In this document: in pieces, positions 52,770 through 60,461 of the stretch
Layout of the letters: the number at the start of each line of letters is the position of its first letter
Position numbering within the stretch: position 1 is the stretch's first letter
NCBI RefSeq assembly: GCF_014852005.1
Contig: NZ_JACVAU010000001.1
Location: 332,001 to 396,000 of the forward strand
Source of the DNA: Pseudoxanthomonas sp. PXM03
GTDB lineage: Bacteria; Pseudomonadota; Gammaproteobacteria; Xanthomonadales; Xanthomonadaceae
Length of the DNA stretch: 64,000 nucleotides
Reading direction: 5' to 3'
Program-made: the position numbers and the translations under genes
Notes under the pieces: model-generated
The model's input: only the letters and a program-made list of their open reading frames with translations
Databases searched by the model: none
What the model was told of the DNA's origin: nothing

Positions 52770-55484
52770 ATGCCGCACTTCATCACGCACCACACGGGCC
52801 GCATCCTGTGCCGCGGATGGCAGGTGCATGTGCTCTTCGTGCTTGCGCTGGTCGCCGGAGCCGTCCCCGCCATGGCGCAGGCGGCAAGCGAACGCACGCT
52901 GGAGGGCGGCTGGGAATTCCGCCAACTGACCGATGGCACGGTCACGCCCGGCAGCGGTCCCGCACAGGCACGACAATGGCATCGCGCCACGACGCCCGGC
53001 ACCGTGCACACCGACCTGCTCGCTAACGGCCTCATTGCAGACCCCTACAAGGGTGCACCGGAGGCCGGCCTGCAATGGATCGGCCTCGCCGACTGGGAAT
53101 ACCGGACGAACTTCGACGTCTCCCGTGACACACGGGATGCCACGCGCAGCGACCTGGTGTTCGAAGGACTGGATACCTTCGCCGAGGTCTTCCTCAATGG
53201 CGAGAAGGTGCTCGATGCCGACAACGCGTTCCGGACATGGCGCGTGCCCGTCCATGGTCGGCTGCGCACGGGCAGGAACGAACTGCGCGTGATCCTGCGC
53301 TCGGCGATCGCGAAGCTGCTGCCCCAGGTGCAGGCGATGCCGCACCGGATCGCGGGCAACTATCCCTCGCCCTACGGCGACGAACCGAAGGACGCGATGA
53401 CCGCGAACTTCGTGCGCAAGCCGGGCTATCACTACGGCTGGGACTGGGGGCCGCGCTATGTCACCGCGGGCATCTCGAAGCCGGTGCGCCTGCAAAGCTG
53501 GGACCGCGCGCGGATCGACGATCTGCAGCTACGGCAGGACCATGTGACGGAAGCGCGCGCGGACGTGACCGCGGTGGCGACCGTCGACGCCGTGCGCGCC
53601 GGCCACTATCTCGCGCGCCTGTGGCGGACCGCGCCCGAAGGTGAACGCGTGCTCGCGGCGACGCAGCGCGTGTCGCTGGCGGCCGGCGTCAATCGCATTT
53701 CGCAGGAGATCCACATCGAAAAGCCGCAGCGCTGGTTTCCGGTCGGTTATGGATCGCAGCCGCTGTACCGCTTCGATCTGGAACTGCTCGACGGCACGCA
53801 GGTCATCGACGCGCGGGGCGAACGGACCGGTCTGCGCAGCGTGACGTTGCGCCGCGACCCGGATGCGCTGGGCAGGGGGTTCGCCTTTAACGTCAATGGC
53901 ATCGCAATCTTCGCCAAGGGCGCCAACGCGATCCCGTTCGACATGTTCCAGCCCAGGGTGACCACCGTGCAGCTGCGGCGCGTGCTGCAGTCGGCAGTCG
54001 ATGCGAACATGAACATGATCCGCAGTTGGGGCGGCGGCTACTACGAAAGCGATGCGTTCTTCGACATCGCGGACGAACTCGGCCTGCTGGTCTGGCAGGA
54101 CTTCATGTTCGGCGGCGGCATGCAGCCCGCCTATGACCCCGCATTCCGCGCCAACGTGGTGGCGGAGGCGCGCGATCAGGTGCAGCGGCTGCGCAATCAT
54201 CCCAGCATCGTGTTGTGGTGCGGCAACAACGAGGAAGAGATCGCCTGGAAATACTGGGGCCACGGCAAGACGCTGAAGGAAGCCGATCCGTTGTTCGCGC
54301 AACGCGTCTGGGACGGCTACGCGCAACTTTTCGGCCATGACCTGCGCAAGGTCGTGGAGGAAGAGGCCGGCGGCATCGCCTACTGGCCAAGTTCGCCCAG
54401 CGACGACATGGCCGAGGCGGCCAACACGCCGGCCAGCGGCGACATGCACTACTGGGAGGTCTGGGGCAATCCTGCGCGCCCGCCCTCGGCCTACCTGGAC
54501 GTGACGCCGCGCTTCGTGTCCGAGTACGGCCTGCAGGCGTGGCCGGTGCAGCGCACGATCGATCACTTCGCGGCGCGCGACGAACAGCGTGTCGATGCAC
54601 CGGTGATCGAGGCCCACCAGAAGTTCATGGCGGGTAAGGGCAACGAGCGCCTGCTGCACTATGTACGGATGGAATTCGGCGAGCCGCGCGACTTCGCGGA
54701 CTTCGTCTACCTGAGCCAGGTGATGCAGGCGGAAGGCATCGGGTTGGCGGCGCGGCATCATCGCGCCAGCCGGCCGTACACGATGGGTTCGCTGTACTGG
54801 CAGCTCAACGATGTGTGGCCCGGCGCTTCGTGGTCGGGCATCGACTGGTTCGGGCGCTGGAAGGCGCTGCAGTTCCATGCGCGCCGGTTCTTCGCGCCGG
54901 TCACCGTTGCTGCCCTGCGCAAGGAAGGAAAGACCACCGTCAGCATCGTCTCCGACCGGACCACGCCGCGTGGCGGCACCCTGCGCCTGCGCGTCATGAC
55001 CTTGGACGGGCGCGTGCTGTGGGATGAGACGCGGCGTGTCGAGATCGCGCCGCTGTCGGCGTCGCGCATCGCAACCTACGATGATGCAGAGCTGTTCGGT
55101 GGCGCGGCGGCATCGGCAGCTGTCGCGGTGTTCGATCTGGCCGCCGACGGCGAACCCGCCGCGCGCGAGGTCGTCTATCCCGCGGCGGCCAAGGACATGC
55201 GGTGGCCCGATCCCCGCCTGCAAACCCACATGCGCCAGGAAGGCGACCATCACGTGCTCGATATCACCGCCGCGGCGCTGGCCCGCGCGGTGTGGGTCGA
55301 CTTCGGCCAGGTCGACGCCGACGTGTCCGACAACGCGCTGATCCTGCTTCCCGGCGAACGCATCTCGCTGCAAGTGGCCTCCGATGCGGATCCCGATACC
55401 CTGCGCAGCGCCCTGCGGATACGTTCGCTGGCCGATGCGCTTCCCTCCGATTCCCCCATTCCCCGGAGCATGCCGACGCCATGA
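52770..55484 (+). CDS. GH2 family beta-mannosidase
   Basis: A 904-residue exported glycosidase of GH2 beta-mannosidase length. After a signal peptide ('VHVLFVLALVAGAVPAMAQA') come the jelly-roll sugar-binding domain ('WRFxxx'-like 'LEGGWEFRQLTDGTVTPGSG', 'LVFEGLDTFAEVFLNGEKVL'), an Ig-like domain and the TIM barrel. The acid/base Glu488 is in 'LWCGNNEEEIAWKYWGHGK' and the nucleophile Glu585 in 'RFVSEYGLQAWPVQ'. It should cleave the core Man-beta-1,4-GlcNAc bond left after alpha-mannose trimming. GGGGAG lies six bases before the ATG. Its stop overlaps the next start (ATGA). Confidence 0.95.
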   Translation: MPHFITHHTGRILCRGWQVHVLFVLALVAGAVPAMAQAASERTLEGGWEFRQLTDGTVTPGSGPAQARQWHRATTPGTVHTDLLANGLIADPYKGAPEAGLQWIGLADWEYRTNFDVSRDTRDATRSDLVFEGLDTFAEVFLNGEKVLDADNAFRTWRVPVHGRLRTGRNELRVILRSAIAKLLPQVQAMPHRIAGNYPSPYGDEPKDAMTANFVRKPGYHYGWDWGPRYVTAGISKPVRLQSWDRARIDDLQLRQDHVTEARADVTAVATVDAVRAGHYLARLWRTAPEGERVLAATQRVSLAAGVNRISQEIHIEKPQRWFPVGYGSQPLYRFDLELLDGTQVIDARGERTGLRSVTLRRDPDALGRGFAFNVNGIAIFAKGANAIPFDMFQPRVTTVQLRRVLQSAVDANMNMIRSWGGGYYESDAFFDIADELGLLVWQDFMFGGGMQPAYDPAFRANVVAEARDQVQRLRNHPSIVLWCGNNEEEIAWKYWGHGKTLKEADPLFAQRVWDGYAQLFGHDLRKVVEEEAGGIAYWPSSPSDDMAEAANTPASGDMHYWEVWGNPARPPSAYLDVTPRFVSEYGLQAWPVQRTIDHFAARDEQRVDAPVIEAHQKFMAGKGNERLLHYVRMEFGEPRDFADFVYLSQVMQAEGIGLAARHHRASRPYTMGSLYWQLNDVWPGASWSGIDWFGRWKALQFHARRFFAPVTVAALRKEGKTTVSIVSDRTTPRGGTLRLRVMTLDGRVLWDETRRVEIAPLSASRIATYDDAELFGGAAASAAVAVFDLAADGEPAAREVVYPAAAKDMRWPDPRLQTHMRQEGDHHVLDITAAALARAVWVDFGQVDADVSDNALILLPGERISLQVASDADPDTLRSALRIRSLADALPSDSPIPRSMPTP

Positions 55485-56764
55485 CGCAGTCCGTTCCCGT
55501 GCACGACGACTTCCGCAGCGAAACCTTCCTGCGCGACCACATCCGCAGGACGATGGCGTTCTACAATCCCCGCTGCATCGATCCGGCAGGCGGCTTTTTT
55601 CACTACTTCAAGGACGACGGGCGCGTCTACGACGCTTCTCATCGCCACCTGGTCAGCAGCACCCGGTTCGTCTTCAACTACGCCACCGCGGCACGCGAGT
55701 TCGGCGAGGAAGATCCTGCGCTGCGCGATGCGTACATGAAGGCCGTGCGTCACGGGCTTGCCTTCCTGCGCGAACGGCACCTCGATCCGCAGAGTGGCGG
55801 TTACTTCTGGACGCTGCGGGACGGCGTGCCGGAAGACACCACGCAGCACTGCTACGGCGCCGCCTTCGTCCTGCTGGCGTACTCCATTGCGCTGCGCGCA
55901 GGCGTGGAAGAGTGCCGGACCTGGATGGACGCCCACTGGGACCTGCTGGAAACGCGCTACTGGGAACCGGAGCACGGCCTGTACCGCGACGAAGCCACGC
56001 GCGACTGGCAGTTCAGCCCCTACCGCGGACAGAACGCCAACATGCACATGTGCGAGGCCATGCTGGCCGCGTACGAGGCCAGCCGCGAGCGTCGCTACCT
56101 GGAGCGCGCACGGCAGCTGGCCGACCACATGACCCGGCGCCAGGCCGCCCAGAGCGAAGGCCTGGTCTGGGAGCACTACGACACCAACTGGCAGGTCGAC
56201 ACCGACTACCATCGCGACGATCCCAGGCACCTGTTCCGCCCGTGGGGTTTCCAGCCCGGGCACCAGACCGAATGGGCCAAGCTGCTGCTGATCCTCGATA
56301 GCCACCTGCGCGACGCAGGCGCGACGGCCGCCGACTGGCTGGTGCCGCGTGCCGCAGAGCTGTTCGACCGCTCGATGGAAGCATCGTGGGATCCTGAGTT
56401 CGGCGGACTGGTCTATGGCTTCGCACCGGAGTCGCTGCGCAAGGACATCGCGGGCCCGTCGCTGCCCGATGGCCGCCATTTCATCTGCGACGACGACAAG
56501 TACTTCTGGGTACAGGCCGAATCGCTCGCCTGTGCGGCGCGATTGGCCAGCGCCACCGGCGAGGCGCGCTACTGGGGGTGGTACGACCGGCTGTGGGACT
56601 ACGCCTGGCGGCACATGATCGACCATCAGCATGGTGCGTGGTTCCGCATCCTCGATCGGGAGAACCGCAAGTACGACGACGACAAGAGTCCCGCCGGAAA
56701 AACCGACTACCACACCATGGGGGCTTGCCATGACGTCCTGTCAGTGCTGCGCCGCGATGTCTGA
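55481..56764 (+). CDS. AGE family sugar isomerase/epimerase (mannose isomerase-like)
   Basis: A 427-residue cytoplasmic (alpha/alpha)6-barrel protein of the N-acylglucosamine 2-epimerase family, without a signal peptide. Active-site regions are 'HLVSSTRFVFNYATAAREFG', 'HCYGAAFVLLAYSIALRAG', 'NANMHMCEAMLAAYEASRE' and 'RPWGFQPGHQTEWAKLLLIL'. The R-P-W-G-F-x-P-G-H-Q-x-E-W block matches D-mannose isomerases, converting mannose to fructose, rather than GlcNAc 2-epimerases. That suits mannose released by the GH92 and GH2 enzymes; mannobiose epimerase remains an alternative. Its ATG overlaps the GH2 stop, and its end overlaps the large GH92 start. Confidence 0.92.
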   Translation: MTQSVPVHDDFRSETFLRDHIRRTMAFYNPRCIDPAGGFFHYFKDDGRVYDASHRHLVSSTRFVFNYATAAREFGEEDPALRDAYMKAVRHGLAFLRERHLDPQSGGYFWTLRDGVPEDTTQHCYGAAFVLLAYSIALRAGVEECRTWMDAHWDLLETRYWEPEHGLYRDEATRDWQFSPYRGQNANMHMCEAMLAAYEASRERRYLERARQLADHMTRRQAAQSEGLVWEHYDTNWQVDTDYHRDDPRHLFRPWGFQPGHQTEWAKLLLILDSHLRDAGATAADWLVPRAAELFDRSMEASWDPEFGGLVYGFAPESLRKDIAGPSLPDGRHFICDDDKYFWVQAESLACAARLASATGEARYWGWYDRLWDYAWRHMIDHQHGAWFRILDRENRKYDDDKSPAGKTDYHTMGACHDVLSVLRRDV

Positions 56765-59700
56765 CGCTGCCCGCCACCGGAGAGGATCCTCCGGCGTGCT
56801 CGCCACCCTGCTGCTCCTGGCTTCCGGCGCCGCGGGCGCGCGCGAGGCGCAGTTTTCGACATCGTTCGAACCTGGCCAGCCCGCCCCCGTGCTGACGGAA
56901 GCAGGCGGCGTCCGCACGGCCGTGGGCAACGGACCCGACCAACCGTACGCGGCAAAGCGCGGCATGGGTTACAGCGGGATGCATGCGTTGAAATACAGCA
57001 GCGACGTGGCAGGTCGTGCGCATCTCTACACCGTCGATATCGGAATCGGCACGGACACGACCCTGTCGTGGATGGTGTTGCCCGAGATCGTCGAAGGCGA
57101 TGTCTCCACGTCCACGGGCGTTTCGCTAGACCTCGTGCTCGACGACGGCACGCGGCTGACCGATGCCGGCGCGCGTGATCAGCACGGAGCCGCCATTGGT
57201 GCGACCGGCCAGGCAGCTTCCATGACGCTGTATCCCCAGCAGTGGGCGCGGAAGCAGGTCCGCCTGGGCGACCTGCCTGCCCTGCACGGGCGACGCATCA
57301 AGGCCATCGAGCTGGAGCTGCAGCCCGGCCCGCGCGCTGGCGCGAGCGGCTGGATCGACGACATCGCCATCGAAGATGCACCACGCACGTCGGCGCGGCG
57401 CCCCAGCGACCTGGTGCTGACCAACCGCGGCACGCAGTCCAACAGTACGTTCTCGCGCGGCAACAACATCCCCGCGACCGCGATGCCGCATGGCTTCAAT
57501 TTCTGGGTGCCCGTCACCGATGCGGGCACGCTGGCATGGCTCTATCGCTGGAGCGAGCACAACGGTGCCGACAACCGGCCGCGCCTGCAGGCGCTGTCCA
57601 TCAGCCACCAACCCAGCCCGTGGATGGGCGACCGCCAGACCTTCCAGGTGATGCCGTCCTCCACGCGCGGCGTGCCCGAAGCCGACCGGGAGCGCCGGGC
57701 GCTGCCGTTCTCGCACGAGAACGAGCTCGCCAGGGCGCACACCTACCGCGTCGACTTCGACAACGGCATCCGGGCCGAGATCGCGCCGACCGAGCGCGCG
57801 GCGATCTTCCGATTCCGGTTCCCGCAAGGCGGGGACGCGAATCTCCTGTTCGACAACGTCGATGCGCGCGCCGGCCTGACGCTGGATTCCCGCACGCAGA
57901 CACTCCACGGCTACACCGAGACCCGCAGCGGCCTGTCGAATGGCGCCACCCGGATGTTCGTCTACGCGACGTTCGACCGGCCGTGGGCCGGCAGCGGTGC
58001 GATCGAGACCGGACGCCCCACGCACTACATCAAGTTCGCGCGTGGCGGCGGCGATGAAGTGAACATGCGCATTGCCACGTCGCTGATCTCGGTGGAACAG
58101 GCGCGGCGCAACCTGGAACAGGAGATCGGGGCCGAGGGTTTCGACACCGTGCGTGAGCGTGCGCAGACGGCATGGGATGCGCTGCTCGGTCGGGTGAAGG
58201 TGGAGGGCGCGAGCGAAGACCAATTGACGACGGTCTACTCCAATCTCTACCGCCTGTTCCTGTATCCGAACATCGCGCACGAGAACGTGGGCAGCGTCGA
58301 GCGCCCCGACTGGCGGCACGCCGACCAGAACAGCTGGTCAAAGGACAAAGCCGGCGGCGACGCGGTGCGCACCTCCGCATCCATCAAGGCCGGCAGGATC
58401 TACGTCAACAATGGCTTCTGGGACACGTTCCGGACCAGCTGGCCCGCGTACGCACTGTTCGCGCCGGGGCGCGCGGGCGAGATGATCGACGGCTTCCTGC
58501 AACAGTACCGCGACGGCGGCTGGATCGCCCGTTGGTCGTCGCCCGGCTATGCGGACCTGATGGTCGGCACGAGTTCCGATGTCGCGTTCACCGACGCCTG
58601 GCTCAAGGGCGTGCGTGGCTTCGACGCCGATGAAGCCTACGAGGCCGCACTGCGCAACGCCACCGTCGTTGCGCCCGTGTCCAATGTCGGGCGCAAGGGT
58701 CTGGTGCACTCGATGTATCGCGGCTACGCGGACAACACCGTGCACGAGGGACTGTCCTGGACCCTCGAAGGCGCGATCAACGACTTCGGCCTGGCCCAGT
58801 TCGGCCAGGCACTGGCCTCCCGGGAAGACGACCCGGTGCGCGCGCAGCGCTATCGCGAGGAGGCCGAGTACTTCCAGGCCCGCGCCACGGACTATGCCCA
58901 TCTGTTCGACCCTGCGACCCGGTTCTTCCGCGGGCGCGATGCGAAGGGCGCGTGGGGGCAGTCGGCGGCGGACTTCGATCCACGCGTGTGGGGGGGCGAC
59001 TATACCGAGGCCAATGCATGGACCTTCGCGTACACCGTGCCGCACGACGCTGCGGGGCTGGCAACGCTGCTCGGCGGAGAGAAGGCGCTGGCGGATCGGC
59101 TGGACGAATTCTTCGCCACGCCGGAAACCGCAGGCCGCGAGTTCGCAGGCACCTACGGCAATGTCATCCACGAGATGACCGAAGCGCGTGACGTGCGGAT
59201 GGGCATGTACGCGCACAGCAACCAGCCCTCGCACCACATTCCCTGGATGTATGCCGCCGCCGGCCAGCCCTGGAAGACGCAGCGCATCACCCGCGACGTG
59301 CTGCGCCGGCTGTATCTGGGAAGCGAGATCGGTCAGGGTTATCCCGGCGATGAAGACAACGGCGAGATGTCGGCGTGGTACCTGTTCGGCATGCTGGGCC
59401 TGTACCCGTTGCGGATGGGAGCACCGGAGTACGTCATCGGGTCGCCGGCGTTCAAGCGCGTCGACGTGCAGCTCGAGAACGGGCGAACGCTCACCGTCAT
59501 CGCGCATGGCAACGACGACCGCAACGTCTATGTGCAGTCGCTGAAGCTCAATGGTCGCCCGTGGGACCGCGCCTGGCTCCGACATGAGGACATCGCCAAC
59601 GGCGGCGTCCTGGAATTCGTCATGGGCAGCACGCCGTCCACGTGGGGAAGCGAGGCCGACGCGCTTCCTCCCTCGATGACTGCGGCTGGTACGGCGCCTG

Positions 59701-60116
59701 CGGGCCTGACGGATGCGTCGCGCAACGCGGAGGTCATCGCGCTGGCCGGGAAAGCATCGCCGCGATTGTTCGACGACGATGCCGCCACTTCGCTGCCATT
59801 GCCCGCGCAGGCGGCGGTCGATGTCCGGTTCCGTGCGGCGACCCGCGTGAGTCACTACACCATCACCAGTGGCGGCGCGCCGTTGGCGGGGTTGGCCTGG
59901 GCGCTGCAGGGCCGCAACGGAGCCGGTTCATGGACGACGCTGGACGAACGTGATGCCGAGGACTTCAAGTGGGTGCGGCAGCTTCGGCCATTCCGCATCG
60001 GCAAGCCCGGGGACTACCGGGAGTACCGGCTGCAGTTCACGAACGGTGCGGCGATCGACGTTGCGGAGCTGGAACTGCTGACGCCGACCACGGTCCTGAG
60101 CGTATCCGCGCGATAG
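56757..60116 (+). CDS. Large GH92 family alpha-mannosidase with extra beta-sandwich domains
   Basis: A 1119-residue exported protein. A signal peptide ('GVLATLLLLASGAAGA') is followed by an added N-terminal beta-sandwich of about 200 residues ('FSTSFEPGQPAPVLTEAGG'), then GH92 with 'SNSTFSRGNNIPATAMPHGF', 'AHSNQPSHHIPWMYAAAGQP' and 'GYPGDEDNGEMSAWYLFGML'. The C-terminal 140 residues ('ASPRLFDDDAATSLPLPAQA', 'SHYTITSGGAPLAG') look like an F5/8 (CBM32-type) domain. It is over 300 residues longer than the GH92 at 50064 and likely targets a different mannosyl linkage. An upstream Met at 56730 is possible. It overlaps the mannose-isomerase gene by eight bases. Confidence 0.94.
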   Translation: MSDAARHRRGSSGVLATLLLLASGAAGAREAQFSTSFEPGQPAPVLTEAGGVRTAVGNGPDQPYAAKRGMGYSGMHALKYSSDVAGRAHLYTVDIGIGTDTTLSWMVLPEIVEGDVSTSTGVSLDLVLDDGTRLTDAGARDQHGAAIGATGQAASMTLYPQQWARKQVRLGDLPALHGRRIKAIELELQPGPRAGASGWIDDIAIEDAPRTSARRPSDLVLTNRGTQSNSTFSRGNNIPATAMPHGFNFWVPVTDAGTLAWLYRWSEHNGADNRPRLQALSISHQPSPWMGDRQTFQVMPSSTRGVPEADRERRALPFSHENELARAHTYRVDFDNGIRAEIAPTERAAIFRFRFPQGGDANLLFDNVDARAGLTLDSRTQTLHGYTETRSGLSNGATRMFVYATFDRPWAGSGAIETGRPTHYIKFARGGGDEVNMRIATSLISVEQARRNLEQEIGAEGFDTVRERAQTAWDALLGRVKVEGASEDQLTTVYSNLYRLFLYPNIAHENVGSVERPDWRHADQNSWSKDKAGGDAVRTSASIKAGRIYVNNGFWDTFRTSWPAYALFAPGRAGEMIDGFLQQYRDGGWIARWSSPGYADLMVGTSSDVAFTDAWLKGVRGFDADEAYEAALRNATVVAPVSNVGRKGLVHSMYRGYADNTVHEGLSWTLEGAINDFGLAQFGQALASREDDPVRAQRYREEAEYFQARATDYAHLFDPATRFFRGRDAKGAWGQSAADFDPRVWGGDYTEANAWTFAYTVPHDAAGLATLLGGEKALADRLDEFFATPETAGREFAGTYGNVIHEMTEARDVRMGMYAHSNQPSHHIPWMYAAAGQPWKTQRITRDVLRRLYLGSEIGQGYPGDEDNGEMSAWYLFGMLGLYPLRMGAPEYVIGSPAFKRVDVQLENGRTLTVIAHGNDDRNVYVQSLKLNGRPWDRAWLRHEDIANGGVLEFVMGSTPSTWGSEADALPPSMTAAGTAPAGLTDASRNAEVIALAGKASPRLFDDDAATSLPLPAQAAVDVRFRAATRVSHYTITSGGAPLAGLAWALQGRNGAGSWTTLDERDAEDFKWVRQLRPFRIGKPGDYREYRLQFTNGAAIDVAELELLTPTTVLSVSAR

Positions 60117-60124
60117 GGTGGTCA

Positions 60125-60155
60125 CCGTCCCTTGTCGTGCACCGATGAGGGACGG
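60125..60155 (+). terminator. Possible hairpin at the end of the GH2-GH92 operon
   Basis: CCGTCCCT and AGGGACGG (8-bp arms, 15-base loop) lie nine bases after the GH92 stop. No T-run follows, so it may stabilise the mRNA end rather than end transcription on its own. Confidence 0.4.
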
Positions 60156-60220
60156 AAAGGGCGCAGTGCGAGCGTTGTGCATGGGCGCCCTGCATGCGCT
60201 ATCCACGAGGCGGAACAGGA

Positions 60221-60238
60221 TGCTGCGCGGCAGCATGC
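60221..60238. promoter_or_regulatory. Conserved 18-bp upstream element, copy 2
   Basis: TGCTGCGCGGCAGCATGC differs from the GH2 copy (52545) at a single base and lies 39 bases before the nearest operator dyad, against 37 in the GH2 region. Confidence 0.55.
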
Positions 60239-60275
60239 ATGCGCTGAAACATTATGGTAATTATTCGCGCGGCGG

Positions 60276-60293
60276 AATTAGAACGATCTAATT
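60276..60293. promoter_or_regulatory. Diverged operator dyad upstream of the receptor gene
   Basis: AATTAGAACGATCTAATT is an 18-bp dyad with one mismatched pair and a central CG. Over the 14-bp core (TTAGAACGATCTAA) it keeps the locus pattern with A for G at the second half-site position on both sides. It is 107 bases before the perfect copy at 60400. Confidence 0.6.
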
Positions 60294-60399
60294 TTGGGAT
60301 TACTGGCAGGTGGGAAGGGGTGGCGCAGCGGAAGGGTGCGCTTGCCGGTTTGTGTGGACGTACTGCCTTCCATTGAAAACAGATTCATCGCAGCAGAAA

Positions 60400-60415
60400 T
60401 TTGGATCGATCCAAA
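60400..60415. promoter_or_regulatory. LacI-type operator palindrome upstream of the TonB receptor
   Basis: TTTGGATCGATCCAAA is a perfect 16-bp dyad, the longest copy in the locus. It ends 46 bases before the receptor ATG and so lies across or just downstream of the likely promoter. Confidence 0.75.
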
Positions 60416-60461
60416 CAATCTCGCGTCAGCAGCTAATCAATCTTGGGAGAGGGTGATTGAA

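Larger units (their letters stand above)
60117..60461. other. Control region of the TonB-receptor gene
   Basis: These 345 bases hold a hairpin after the GH92 gene, the 18-bp element copy at 60221, and two operator dyads (60276 and 60400) whose centres are 123 bp apart. A TTGAAA at 60373-60378 could be a -35 box; no good -10 is visible at normal distance. Confidence 0.6.

Noticed and set aside
53529-56731. Long minus-strand open frames opposite the GH2 and mannose-isomerase genes
   Set aside because: Low-complexity His/Arg/Val-rich translations; the plus-strand frames carry complete GH2 and AGE motifs with overlapping start and stop codons.
60125-60155. Hairpin after the large GH92 gene as a strong Rho-independent terminator
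   Set aside because: The 15-base loop and lack of T-run make it weak; it is listed only at low confidence.
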